Shown: piece by piece, positions 36,580 to 47,694 of the stretch
How the letters are laid out: each line of letters opens with the position of its first letter
How positions within the stretch are numbered: position 1 is the stretch's first letter
Assembly (NCBI GenBank): GCA_020002185.1
Contig: CM034531.1
Span: 46,850,602 to 46,914,601 of the forward strand
From: Paraescarpia echinospica
Taxonomy: Eukaryota > Annelida > Polychaeta > Sabellida > Siboglinidae
Length of the DNA: 64,000 bases
Reading direction: 5' to 3'
Program-made: the position numbers and the translations under genes
The notes under the pieces: model-generated
The model's input: the letters and a program-made list of their open reading frames with translations, nothing else
What the model was told of the DNA's origin: nothing
The model's database searches: none

Positions 36580-36795
36580 GGACTCAGTTGAATGGTGGGT
36601 TTTCCTGGTGAGCACCTTGTCTTAATGACATTCAAGTGTCTTGCGAGCTGCGATTTCATTATGCCGGCCGTCGAACATCCCAATAAGGAAACCTTCGCCA
36701 TGATTTGTTGACCAGCTCCATTGGGTTTGCTTTGCAATTGAATAGTCTGATTGATCCATACTGATGTTGGGCACGTGTCCTCGATTCAGAATGTC
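36580..36795 (-). pseudogene. Second CXC-family N-terminal fragment, deleted (unit C)
   Basis: As 12557-12790, but 16 bp (AGCGATCCCCAGAAGA) are missing after CTTGTCTTAATG, which shifts the frame. Confidence 0.6.
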
Positions 36796-37540
36796 CACTA
36801 TTTATTCACTACATTTATAAAATGACGTATTATAGCTATGGACTTGGCGAAAAGGTTATAGGACAGCAGCGAGTAACGTGATCGCTGTCTGTTATTGCAA
36901 TGTTTGGTTGATTGCTGGCATGATTATGTAACCCAATAGTCCGCTTCATCCTACTAACTTGACAAAACCATAGTTTAATGATGGCGATGGTGTCACAACG
37001 GCAGAACCTAAAGTATCTGGTAAATGCAGTGGGTGTAAATCCTCCCGCGTTATGATACACTAGTATACACTTTTACATAGTGGTATGAGGCATTTTGTTT
37101 GAGATAAATATGTTGCAGCCCATTTTCGCCGGATCAAGCAGCGGAAGTTTGGTCGGCGCATAGCATTTTCGAGAAATATCGTAACCGCGAACGTCCGTCC
37201 ACCCTCATGTTTTGTACATGGTTAAATGGTCATTCGATGAATGAAAAAGCACCGTCTGTAATCAGCCATCAAATCGATCTTTGGATATGGCTGACAGTTG
37301 AAAACGGCGGGTAAACTGTTGAAGGAAACTGCACCTACGTCAACTTGAATGAGTTCGACGGAATATCCCTTTTCAACGGAGAAGTTCGCGAACAATCCTT
37401 TCTGTCGGTCGCGGTATTGTTCACTTCTTGCTGTCGTCGCATCCGCTGAAAGGAACAATAAGATGCACGTCCATCCAGTTCGACGTCGTACCAAAGACCT
37501 TAGAATTGGTATCACAACCTGTTGTCAAGTAGAAACAATG

Positions 37541-37588
37541 CATTAACGTCACGTGGTGACGTATTAACGTCACGTGGTGACGTTATCA
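37541..37588. promoter_or_regulatory. Duplicated AACGTCACGTGGTGACGT palindrome (unit C)
   Basis: Identical to 13531-13578. Confidence 0.35.
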
Positions 37589-38208
37589 CCGTCTGAGCAC
37601 GAAGCCGCTTACGTCAATGATCAGCGATATCGCAATCACTGATTTTATGTAGATATCAGTGGTTGCACAAACTAAGCGTAAGACCATTTCAGTATTTCAT
37701 GACAATAATCAATTATAAAAAGTACATTACAATTAACTATCATCTTGGGAAACAACTGATATTGCAGTAATAGGGGGCATCAACGATTAGTTGGTCGTCT
37801 AGCTGAAATGTTTCCCTTCGCTGTGCAAGCCTGCCCCATGTTACGCTTGTACCATTAAAATCACAATCCACTCATGTTGTTCACATATCTCCCCGGCTGT
37901 GTGCACATGCGTGCGCACGGGTCGTATATTACCATATAAGCAGAATTATCCCATTGTTGTTGAATTCGTTCGTGTTCCGTACCCATCAAATTGTTCAATG
38001 AAGTAATAACATTGCATTTGGAGAAGTCCATTCCACATTTGCACAGGCAGTATGAAGCTCTTCAGACGCACATTATAACTTCTCTAACACAGTGGACATT
38101 AGTGTTGTCAAAGCTGCGGTAGGTAGTAGCTTGAATTTGTTGGATAAGCTCGATCTTCAGGTCTACTCCATGTTAGCCATGACGAACTCCAGGACCAAAC
38201 GGAAATAA

Positions 38209-38470
38209 GTGATAGTAAACAGCCCTACACTACTCCTGTTTCCAGTTCGAACCAATCTATCAGTTGACCATTGGCGATTACTGCACATTCAACATTATTA
38301 TGCATGGCTTCAATCAGTGATGTCATCTTCGGGTCCACCCCAATATATCGGAGTATATCCCACAATGCATCTACCCAACTGGTATCAAATGGTGCTTTGA
38401 AGTCCAAAACATGAAATGCAGTAGTTCTGGTGCTAATTTGCCTTTTTTCAAGACAATTAAACAAGGCTAC
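38209..38470 (-). pseudogene. Reverse-transcriptase fragment (unit C)
   Basis: Counterpart of 14215-14475 with LDFKAPFDTSWVDALWDILR and IDWFELETGV. Confidence 0.75.
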
Positions 38471-39035
38471 GAGTGTTGTAGACTGTTAACCTAGTATGTC
38501 TGCAAACGACTCTGAAGGATCACTGTCATGTGCCTTGGTTAGGGTGCGTATACATGGATTTCTTACCGGTTGTACAATTAGGTATCGGTATATATAGCCA
38601 AATTCAAATTTACCATACTACTCCATTTTGCCCACTTTTCAAGACGATCCTGCATGTGAAAGCGTAGCAAACGCATCACTGTCGCCACATTACCAACAAC
38701 CATTTACAACAGACAATAATGATTATTTACAAACTAAATGACCGTGGCAATTTCCGCCACGAGACTGTAAAATAACTTACGATTGTAGATGTCCTGTGTG
38801 CAGCTTAGGTCGGCTTATCGACGATTTGTATGCTTCAGTAGTATTGTAATATATGTTTGTTTGAGCACCGTTGAATAACAAGCAGCGCCGCTAATAAATA
38901 ACAGTTTCTACGTGTCTGCTTCATTACCCCACGGGTTTAAGAAAATAGAACACGAACATTGAGAACGGCTGAGCGAATTCACAAACCCATGTTATACTAT
39001 GTCATCATATATTCGACAGACGTTACTTTCTACAT

Positions 39036-39186
39036 GATCTTTATAATAATATTTATTTATTTCTTATATAGCACCCCATCCAAATAATTGTTCTGGGGCG
39101 CTTTACAATGGTTAATGCAAATTAATAAATAACATCATACGATATATATTGTTAAAAGTAGGGTGTCTAAGGGATAGTATCTTTAT
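39036..39186 (-). mobile_element. 3' tail of an L2/CR1-like retroelement
   Basis: On the minus strand: CATTGTAAAGCGCCCCAGAA, then GGGTGCTATATAAGAAATAA and an (ATT)-rich end. The 'AAAGCGC ... GCTATATAAATAAA' ending is typical of L2-like LINEs and the SINEs that borrow their tails. It has the same orientation as the LINE body at 41886-44000 and lies on the far side of the CXC element at 39187-41882, so it is probably that LINE's own 3' end, split off by the insertion. Confidence 0.6.
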
Positions 39187-39377
39187 TTGCCGGATAAAAG
39201 CATAACAATTGGATCATGTCTGTATCACGACGAATCCGACCAGAAGGGGGCTCCACGTCAGATTGTGTGTCCTTGACCTTGAATTTCAAGGTCAAATGTT
39301 ACTGAACGTGAAATATAACTTTTTTTCAATACCACGTCTGTTTTTGTATATATGTACGAATGTATGTGTGCATCCAA
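39187..39377 (+). repeat. Left inverted terminal repeat of CXC element 2
   Basis: Outer end TTGCCGGATAAAAGCAT. Inner shared blocks are GGGCTCCACGTCAGATT, GTGTCCTTGACCTTGAA, AAATGTTACTGAACGTGAAA and GTGTGCA. Its reverse complement is 41675-41882. It contains TTGACCTTGA-ATT-TCAAGGTCAA (39273-39295), a 10-bp-arm palindrome. No convincing target-site duplication is visible. Confidence 0.85.
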
Positions 39378-39399
39378 AGTCCTTTGTGGACGGCACACC

Positions 39400-41260
39400 C
39401 GGCCGAGCCACCCAACTCAAAGACCATAATGTTTTCCTGGTAGATGCAGTGTCTGACGTGTTGCATCAATGCATCATCTGTTGGTGGCAGACGATCGAAG
39501 GCGCAGTTTTTCTTCGTGAAATGTTCTCGTTTTGCCTCGTTAAAAGACTTTGCTGCACTTGACTAGTCATACAGTGTGATGACGAACTTGTCCATCAACT
39601 TAAATTATGGACTAGCCACATCTAACTTGGCAAACGGTGACCTCGCTATGGTGCAAATGCTTCTGTCACACCAGAAACTTCAGACCAAGCCTTCCAAGCC
39701 GACCTTTTCCCAACGCCACGGAACGCTGAAACTACATCACAGCCCATCGTGGCATGGAACATCAGGAGTCGCTTAGCCTTCCGCTCTCCAAGGTTGTCAG
39801 AAACAGTGTTGACGTGTATGTTTCTGGAGTTTCGCCCTGTTCCGAATGCCACCCACAGCTGTAAGTTACCGACGGTCGTTGTTAAACAGAAGAACAGTCC
39901 AACGAAGATGACGACAACATCCGTGTCTACAATGCGTACAACGACTGTCTTCGCCCCTTGCCGAAGAGCGGGTAGTGAGTGGTACACTACACGCGTGTTT
40001 GCGTCCTCGTGGGAACACAGTTCATCCCATGAGCAGCTACACTGTCACCAGTTGTCACGCACACCACCTTGTCTTCTGGCCATTGCTCCGTCTGGATTGC
40101 TTCTCCAAGAAACTTGAAAAGATCCTCCTTGTTTTTTTAGTCCCGCAGGAACTCTGGCCATTTCTTTGGAACCTTGGCTTGTCTTGTAACTCGCACTCTT
40201 CCACCGTGTCCGCGCTTCTCCCTGGCTCTTAGTTTCATGCTGGTATGGATATATTTATTCCACACAATGTCCAACCTCGATGACGATTCAAGTTCTCTCT
40301 TGATGAATGGTATGAACACTTGCTAGGCGTATTCCTGGAATGTTGCGCAGCCTGTGGGGGTCAACATGTGAGTTAGGACAGGTCTTTCATAAACCTTTGC
40401 GTCTACAAATGGAGGCGGTTTGGTCGGGAACATCAAGACAAGACAGCAGGTCCGACTTTGTACCAAACCTCACTTCCCTAAATTGTGATAGAGAGGGCGG
40501 GAAAGGTTGGTTCTCGTGCGCAAAAAACACAGCGGGGTCGCCATCGCGGACTTGGTTTGCAATGTACAACTTGCCAAACAGAGATTCGCCTGACTTAATG
40601 TTCGACAGCGGCGCGCCTTTCTTCTTCTCCAGCTTCGGGTTTCTTAGCGTGAGAATGCCGTTTCTCTTGATCGGGATGCTTAATGGTGTGCTCCTTTCGT
40701 GTAAGACATTCAACCGGAATGCATCGTATTGTGTCTCCAGCTTCTATATGGTCTCCACCATGGACTCTCGAGCGCATTCAAGCTCGAAGGGATTTCCGTG
40801 TTGCCGAATGACACCGACGAGTGCGGATCGTCACATCGGAATGGAACTTTCGCTGAGAAGCCAAGATACGTGTCTGCGTGGTGCATCTGGCTAGTTGTTT
40901 TTTGTTCTGCGGGTGATATCTGTGTTTAAAGTTCTTGCAGGAGTCGTGCTAACTCTGGTCCCGCGAGGAGCCATCTTTGAAGAGCTGCTGCGTTTTCAAT
41001 GAGACCGATGATGCCTCCTTTCCCTTCACGCCTTCATTTGCCTGTTCGTGCGCCTGGTCGACGGGCATTGCTGAGAACCGGCGAATCGTTTTGGGCACTA
41101 CACAATCGCCTTGTGTGAATGTCGTCAACGCTGCATGGGGCAATGTCTTCATGTTCTCCAAGTGCACGCTGATCCATCGACTGTAGTTCATATGGTCCAG
41201 GCTGAAGAACATGAACACAAGTGTTTCCATTCTGGTGATCGAGGTATTATGCACTTACGT
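39400..41260 (-). pseudogene. CXC-family element gene, inactivated (element 2)
   Basis: Minus strand, N to C: FFSLDHMNYSRWISVH, FSAMPVDQAHEQANEGVKG (41254-40949); GNPFELE-type block (about 40800); SLFGKLYIANQVRDGD, FFAHENQPFPPSL, RFGTKSDLLSCL (40713-40387); FIPFIKRELESSSRLDIVWN, REKRGHGGRVRV (40319-40137); CSHEDANTR, VVVRIVDTDVVVIFVGLFF, LQLWVAFGTGRN, LLMFHATMGCDVVSAF (about 40040-39646); then EHFTKKNCAFDRLPPTDDAL (about 39450). The C-terminal CXC tail is lost. Frameshifts separate the blocks, so it is dead. It is clearly the same family as 7624-9510 but a different subfamily, and it keeps the DQAHEQ block lost there. VWN, EDANTR and DTD could be PIN/FEN-like acidic positions; this is inference. 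Confidence 0.8.
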
Positions 41261-41340
41261 TTGATAGCACCTGGCATCGCGTTCGCCTCGATTCCGGCAT
41301 GCAACATCATCTAGACGCTACTAATTCCCGTTAATTAATT

Positions 41341-41674
41341 TTACCTTTTTAGATGTAGGCCTTGAAGTAAAAAAAATAGATCAGCATATAAACTTAGCTT
41401 GCATACATGCACACAAAAAAAGTCGCTCTGCTGAGGAATACAAATTTCCTTATCATCCCATTTGACCTTGACATTTCCAGATTGTTGACATGAAATCTTG
41501 ACAATCAAGGTCAAGAACACGACAGCGGATTGGATCCGGTATGCATGCGTATAAAAACAGCGATGGTACTGAAAAAGATCAGGTTCATTGTCGTTATCAT
41601 ACATATAAACAAAAATAGGGATGTTTTTGAAAAAAATGTATATCTATGACCTTGACATTCAAGGTCATAGATAT
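41341..41674. other. 5' non-coding part of CXC element 2
   Basis: Between the pseudogene start and the right terminal repeat. It repeats TTGACCTTGA/TCAAGGTCAA motifs and AAAAACAG(C/T)G(A/G)TGGTA blocks similar to those in the terminal repeat, so it looks like a decayed extra copy of that repeat. No recognised protein; the frame 41604-41341 (minus) is not a known family. Confidence 0.5.
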
Positions 41675-41678
41675 ACAT
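41636..41678. repeat. 20-bp perfect hairpin
   Basis: ATGTATATCTATGACCTTGA, loop CAT, then the exact reverse complement. It lies at the inner edge of the right terminal repeat of element 2. Confidence 0.9.
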
Positions 41679-41882
41679 ACATGCACACATACATAATTAT
41701 CGACACATATTCGTACATATATAAAAACAGTGGTGGTATTGAAAAATATATATTTCACGTTCAGTAACATTTGACCTTGAAATTCAAGGTCAAGGACACA
41801 AAATCTGACGTGGAGCCCCGTTAATCGGATTCGCCGAGAAATGTTACATATATGGTGCAATGTTCATGCTTTTATCCGGCAA
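41675..41882 (-). repeat. Right inverted terminal repeat of CXC element 2
   Basis: Reverse complement of 39187-39377, ending ATGCTTTTATCCGGCAA. It carries TTGACCTTGA-AAT-TCAAGGTCAA at 41771-41793. Confidence 0.85.
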
Positions 41883-41885
41883 GTA

Positions 41886-44000
41886 ACGATTCGGCAAAAA
41901 AATTGCCTTAACAAGCCAGACTATAGTGCATTGGCGCACTGTGAGTGGTAGTTGATTCCATGCTCTTGGAGCTGAACAAGAAAATACTCGTTCGCCGAGT
42001 TTAGTGCGGGTAGTGGGTTGTTTAAGAAGTAGCTGATCGGAGGAGCGTAGACAGCGTGTTGGGCGATACGGACAGAGAAGTGCTGATAGATATGGAGGTG
42101 CGAGCCCATGAAGCGAGAAGTATAGGGTCTTGATATTAATGCGACTCTTCACAGGAAGTCAGTGCAGCTCCAAGAGCATGGGCGTGACCTGGTCTCGTTT
42201 CGACCGCACCGGTATGTCGGTTATGATACAAGCACATGTATTTTGGACACGTTATAGTTTCTCAATTACTGTCGCTGGCAATCCATTAAGAAGACTATTG
42301 CAGCAGTCAATTCGTGAAATGACTAGCGCATGCACAAGTTGTTTTGTGTGTTCTTTGTCTAAGTATCGACGAATGCGTCCAATGCTATGGAGGCGGTAAT
42401 ACGCATTTCTGCAAATGTTTGTTACGTGTCGCTCAAGGGACATATTAGAATCAAAGGTCACCCCCAAGTTTCTATATATAGTGAACAGTACTGGTCCAAG
42501 AACTTACTCCTGCGGGACTGGTCACCGGCAATCAACACCATGTAGTGTCTGTGTTGTAAGTAGGCAGCGAACCACGACAGAGTTCACAAAGTTGGTATTC
42601 ACAGCATGGGCATGTGGCGCTTGTAGTGTGGTGCGAATACACTAGGTTTTATCGTCAAAGTAGTATGCAAGGTCGTTGGCGAGCGATTCGGCACATTCGT
42701 AGGTTGGTAGTGTTGCTGTGTTACCCCGATGCAGCAGCTTGTTTGCGATGTTGTGGAATTGCGCTTGGTTCCGGACGTCCAACAATTTTTCCTCGTAATA
42801 GATCTTTTTCGCTTCAGCGCACATGTTGTTGACTTTGTTTCTTTGTTGTACATACATGTCTCGGTGCACTGTTAATTGTGTCCTCTTGTATTGATGTTCA
42901 AGCCGCTTACGTTTAGCTTTTGCAACTTTGATGTCCGCGTTGTACCATGGCACGTTGTTCTTCACGGTGATGGTGCACTCTCTAGCAGGAGCATGTTCGT
43001 CGAGTATTGACAACAAAGTATTGTTGTAACGAGAAAATGCCGCTGCTGCCAATTCGCTGGCTTGCTGAACAGTCAGATCAGAGCAGGTAATGTCATGGCT
43101 GATTTTCTGATGGTTGATAGTTTTTAACTTACGCACAGTCATTGTTCTCTTTGGAGGGACTGTAGTTGATAACGGCGGAGTGGTCAACATTGATTTAATT
43201 ATCACAGGTGTCATCTTCAACAGGCAGCTCACCACATCTCGAGGATGTGGCCTTTCTCATGAGTTACCTGGGCAACGTGCTGTTGGTGGTTTGTTGCGGA
43301 GAGAAGGTCTGTAATTGGTTTGGTATGTACACTGGTGGATTGTCAAAGTGAAAGTCTTGGTCCCCAACGAGTAGCAGCTGACCGGATGTAAGTGTGAGGT
43401 CATCGAGGAGATTGGCAAACTTTCGATTTTGGTGGAGGTCACTGTTATAAATCGCAATAGTTCGAGGCCGACTTTGACTAAGCAGTTGATATACTCCATG
43501 GAAGTGTAGTTGTTGTGCTTTATTACAGTTACTGAGATGGATTCACGGAAGATAATGGCGACTTTTCCGCCTCTGGCGTTGGCTCGTGGTATGTGTTTCA
43601 TAGCATATCCAGGTGGCACCACTGGCTTTACGGCAATATGCGATGGCCTGAACCAGGTTTCCGTAATCGAACATATGTCTAGTTTGTTTTCAGTTATCAG
43701 ATCCAGTATTTGTTGACACTTATCAAGCTCACACGCAGACCGGGTGTCCAGAAGAGCAGCTCTAAACAAATTAGTCGCACAGCTTCCATGTAGTTTAACA
43801 TGTATCAGGTTGCTTCTGTTGACAACTGGTACGATGCTATTGCGTATTGACCGGTTGGACACATCGGTTCTGGCTGCAGTCACTTTCACAGGAATTGTCT
43901 TAGTCACTTGGCATTGTCTTCGACCGCCAGTGGTCCCTCTGTGGGTCGGTATTGCGCAAGAAATGCCTAATTGTTTCAGCTCGTTGTAGACTGCCTTTCT
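41886..44000 (-). pseudogene. L2/CR1-like LINE, internally deleted
   Basis: Minus strand, N to C: endonuclease region with LLDTRSACELDKCQQILDL, DICSITETWFRPSHI, ARGGKVAIIFRESISVTVI (43907-43257); linker with TVRKLKTINH, NNVPWYNADIKVAKAKRK, YYEEKLLDVRNQAQFH (43235-42642); then only the end of the reverse transcriptase, VLGPVLFTIY (about 42500), GVTFDSNMSLERHV, IGRIRRYLDKEHTKQLVHAL, SRIDCCNSLLNGLPA (42467-42252) and SLHGLAPPYLSALLCPYRPT, APRAWNQLPLTVRQC (42152-41930). The central catalytic part, including the YADD box, is deleted and frames are shifted. Downstream it runs into element 2, and its probable 3' tail is at 39036-39186. Confidence 0.82.
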
Positions 44001-44499
44001 AACACGCTTGAAAGCTTTCGTGGTTTACCGACATAGTTGATGCAATTGAAGACTTGTATACACTATCGCCATGGCGACGGTCACGGCCCACTGAAGATAA
44101 CACTAGCAGTGTCTCATAAAATCAGTAAAATAAATACAATCCAGCAAAGCATATGTATCCAGTTCGTAATTGTGACGTCGTGGTAATCCAGAAACATTCA
44201 CGATGAGGCAAGAGGTAAAATCGAAAAACGGTACAGCTTGAAACTTGTAATAATGTAAATTGTATGACGACAGCATTACATATGGCAACCAACAAGCGCA
44301 CACATAAACAGTATAACTTTCCTTCTCGTCTTTACACTGTTTACGTTTTATTTGTTAACCCTGCTTATTTTTCTATATATAATGGTGCCTTACATTCTAA
44401 GAATTTTGACTATTTTAAACGATTTAAGTAGATCCTAGTCTAACTAATGCATCACGACTGGACAGCGTCGCGTCTATCGTCCTATGGCCCATTGAGCGC
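44001..44499. other. No recognised feature
   Basis: AT-rich, with only short chance frames (44303-44103 minus). It includes 5' leader sequence of the LINE up to about 44040; the exact boundary is not visible. Confidence 0.4.
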
Positions 44500-44672
44500 A
44501 CAGTTACTTTTTCATATCCAATCTGTACTGTTCTTTTACTAATGCTACTATATCCCCTGTAGTTTTCTTACCAATAAATATTTCTATCAACATCATCATA
44601 AATATATAATATTAAAATATTTATTTGGTCTCCTTTTAATCTCGGCATCTCTAGTGTTGTCAAACCACACAT
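44500..44672 (-). pseudogene. LINE C-terminal fragment, diverged
   Basis: On the minus strand, GGTTTGACAACACTAGAGAT encodes GLTTLE, followed by LKGDQI and VDRNI. This matches TTLETRSLRGDQIEVFKILN and IDRNFS of the fragments at 2330-2646. Same repeat family, much more decayed. Confidence 0.55.
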
Positions 44673-45329
44673 CTCACTTGCGGTTGACAAGTGGAGTTAG
44701 ATACCTGTACGCAGTGCCGTAATCATATAATATGTTTACAGGACACGTGCGACGGATACGACTGTTCCAATGTTGCAATTGTGAAGCAGCTCTCTCCGTC
44801 CACGTCAAGTGGTTCCTTCCACGATAAACAGCGCCCGGGAACCGATCTCTCGTAACAGCTTGTCCGAACTTGTGTTAACGCATTGTACATCCTCGAGCTT
44901 CGAACAGACCCTTTCAATAGAAATCCAATTTATAACAAATGCCCGCGGCGATAATGGAAAATTGCATAGGACAACGGACGACGCCGTTATTCACGCAACG
45001 TCACCTGGCCGATAAGTCGGTGGATTATTTACGCCCGCCGCCTCGTTAACAAAACAAACACGTTTGCGGTTATACGCCGCAGAAGACGCCAATATTGTGC
45101 ACTGGCATGTTGCTGTCGCCAATACGGAGATGGATATGCGAGCTGCAAATTACTTTTCCGCTTCATCTGTCAACATTGTCCCCTGGTCGCAACAACAAGA
45201 CTTGCCCGGCGTCCCAAGAGGCGCGCTACCATCAATCACTGGTCAAACCTAAGTCGGCGCTCGGCCCGACGAAACTATCTCACATCCGCCGTTCAGCTTG
45301 CAACGCGATGTTAGAAAGATTGCTGTAAG
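44673..45329. other. No recognised feature
   Basis: Short frames on both strands without motifs. Moderately GC-rich compared with its neighbours. Nothing supports a gene. Confidence 0.4.
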
Positions 45330-46560
45330 GTACTTGCTATAACCGATTATGTAACAATCAACCGGTAATGTCGGCCCCCATAACAATAAATCGATGACGC
45401 AACAATAAACCGACAGTGCAACAATCGACCAATACGGTAACAATCTACCAATAATATAATATAATGTAACCACTTGATGACATAATGACATGTCATGAAA
45501 TATCAACTAATAGCTTTAATATAAACTTACTTAAATGATTATCTAATATAACATATAATGTAATAACCAATTATGTCATAAAAACGTACAGTAATAAAGT
45601 AATAATAACAATGATGATCAGTCGATAAAGCAATAACAAATAATGTAATATTCAAACAATTATATCATCATTCTTCTTCTTCAAACGTTAATGTGACAAC
45701 GGTTTAATTTAATAATTGAAATGTCATTGGGAAACGATTGTTTTATACTGAAAACAGGAAAGACGAGAAAGACATGTATTAGAATTACCTCGCAATTGGC
45801 TTCAAATAAACAAAATCTTACCCAAAGTGTCAGTGCGTGCAAGTAATTCACGTAGGTCCTGTGGGTGTGGAGGTATCACAATTTACTGTTCGTGCAAATT
45901 ATATTGCCTCTTGGGTGTTGCGTTATCATGGCTGAAGGTTGAAAGCCTGGCGATTATGCCATCCAAGTAGCTTTTGTGTTATTGACTGTAGTGGGTACAA
46001 CATTTCACTAGAACACGCGACGTTAAACTGAATGCCCGATGAATTTGCATTCGTGTCTACTGGCATCGTGTTTTGTCAATTATTCCGCTCTTTAGTCGTT
46101 GGAGTTTCACCATCGTGGCTGCATTTCCTGTCCGGAATTTTATGTCGACGGCTTGGATTGTACTGACATGCAGATATGGCGGGCGTGTGTGCGCGCGCGT
46201 GCGTGTCTGAGCGTACGTGCCTGTGCGTGTGTGTAATGCTTTAAAATAAAAATACTATAGCCATATGTATCTCTTTAGATATTAAAAAATGTACACTTTC
46301 AAAACATACATACTTCCATCTTATTAAGATTACGATGCAGCTGATTTACATCACACAGTAACATGGGATTGAATAATTTACTACGTCATAATTTACATGC
46401 TATTGCATTCTTACTTTACTATTGATTATTGCTATATCGGTTATAAGGTTTTGTTACATTACCAGTTAATTATTACAAAGTATGTTGATTATTGCACTTT
46501 TATAACAAGAGCGACAACTTGTTATACAGCTACTGGAATGCTGCTACTATTTATGCTAGT
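45330..46560. repeat. AT-rich inverted-repeat region, possible non-autonomous element
   Basis: TGCTATAACCGATTATGTAA and CAACCGGTAATG (45335-45375) reappear in reverse complement as TATCGGTTATAAGG and GTTACATTACCAGTTAATT at about 46432-46480. Between 45345 and 45455 there is also a loose repeat of about 19 bp with CAACAAT/TAACAAT cores. A GT-rich tract lies at 46185-46235. No protein. Boundaries are approximate. Confidence 0.35.
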
Positions 46561-47247
46561 GAGTACTTGTAGCGCTGGCTGGAGCTGTAACACAAATCAT
46601 ATCATATACAGGAATAGTAAAGAGAAGCCAGTTGTTGTCGGTGAAAGGTTTGTTATATGACACTGGCAATTATCCGATTTCAGTTATTATTTTTGTAGGA
46701 CATTATTGCAGTCTATATCCATGTTAGTGTGTTTGAAACTCGAGTGATTTCGGCTATTTGGCTATTGTTTAATTGAAAGATTCTCTTTAACATTAATAAG
46801 ATAGTTAGTAGTAGTTACTAAGCACGTTTAACATGGTTAAAAGAGTTACGCATATGTGATTCTGACCAAACGCGTTCAACATTTTGTAAAAAATGTGGGA
46901 TGGGTCGGATTTTCAACAATCGGACAAAGCTATTGTTTCCGTGATGGTTATGTTGACTTTCTTTGCTCTCTCAAAAAAACATGTGACTGACAAATTCAGT
47001 TGGTAGAGGCAAAAATGTCGGCCCAGCAATTAGCTTTACAAATTACCAGATATAACGACCAAAGTCAATTCTTCAGGCCATTTACATTTATGTACGCATT
47101 TGTTTGATTAAACCGGATGCTGATATTATTTATGCTATTTATTACACTTCATATTTGGACATCAACATACGGGGTTCTTGATTTGCTACAACAGTTGAGG
47201 AAGCAGCTTTAAGGTGGACACCGCAGGAGTGTGATAATTACTGTGGT
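46561..47247. other. No recognised feature
   Basis: AT-rich sequence without open frames of note, repeats or motifs. Confidence 0.4.
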
Positions 47248-47694
47248 TTATGCTCGCAAGGAAGACAACGAAACTGGCCCTAAGATAACCCACACGTCGA
47301 CGCTGTTAATAACCGATATGCCTCGCCATTGCAGCCTTGATGGATGGGCAACTTGAGAACCCAGGTGATTAGCATTCGCAGCCCAAGGCATGCGACACCG
47401 TTCCTTGAAATACTCCTCGTAATTACCAGAGAGACATGGCGGCCTTCCGTGGGGAAGCACTTCACCCACGTTAAGGGGATACTGACTGTGATGAAGGGTC
47501 CGGGAAGCCCTGAGAGTCAGCGGTGTATACGTATATATCAGCCTCTTGTCATGGAAGAACGCCGAGGAATTTACGGTCATACATCGTAATAGGTGGAGCG
47601 GGTGTTCGGAGCATGCTGTGAGGTGTTTCTTCCTCATTCCCGACCGCACGGCGCCGGTAGCGTGTCGCGTAGGTAGAAAGTTCGCGTGAGTCAC
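47248..47694 (-). CDS. Unassigned 148-codon open frame
   Basis: The longest minus-strand frame in the window outside the LINE and CXC genes. It starts MTHANFLPTRHATGAVRSGM and ends VILGPVSLSSLRA. I recognise no domain, signal peptide or membrane segment. Other frames on both strands overlap it (47344-47589 plus). There is no splice or promoter context that would make it a gene. It may be a decayed element fragment or chance. Confidence 0.2.
   Translation of the reverse strand: MTHANFLPTRHATGAVRSGMRKKHLTACSEHPLHLLRCMTVNSSAFFHDKRLIYTYTPLTLRASRTLHHSQYPLNVGEVLPHGRPPCLSGNYEEYFKERCRMPWAANANHLGSQVAHPSRLQWRGISVINSVDVWVILGPVSLSSLRA

Larger units (their letters stand above)
27536..38825 (+). repeat. 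Tandem unit C
   Basis: 11,290 bp, ending GGCTTATCGACGAT before unique sequence TTGTATGC. It lacks 4127-5302 of A and has the shortest 55-bp array (29 copies). Confidence 0.92.

Noticed and set aside
47248..47694. Host gene of 148 codons
   Set aside because: No domain, no exon context and overlapping frames. Kept only as a low-confidence unassigned frame.
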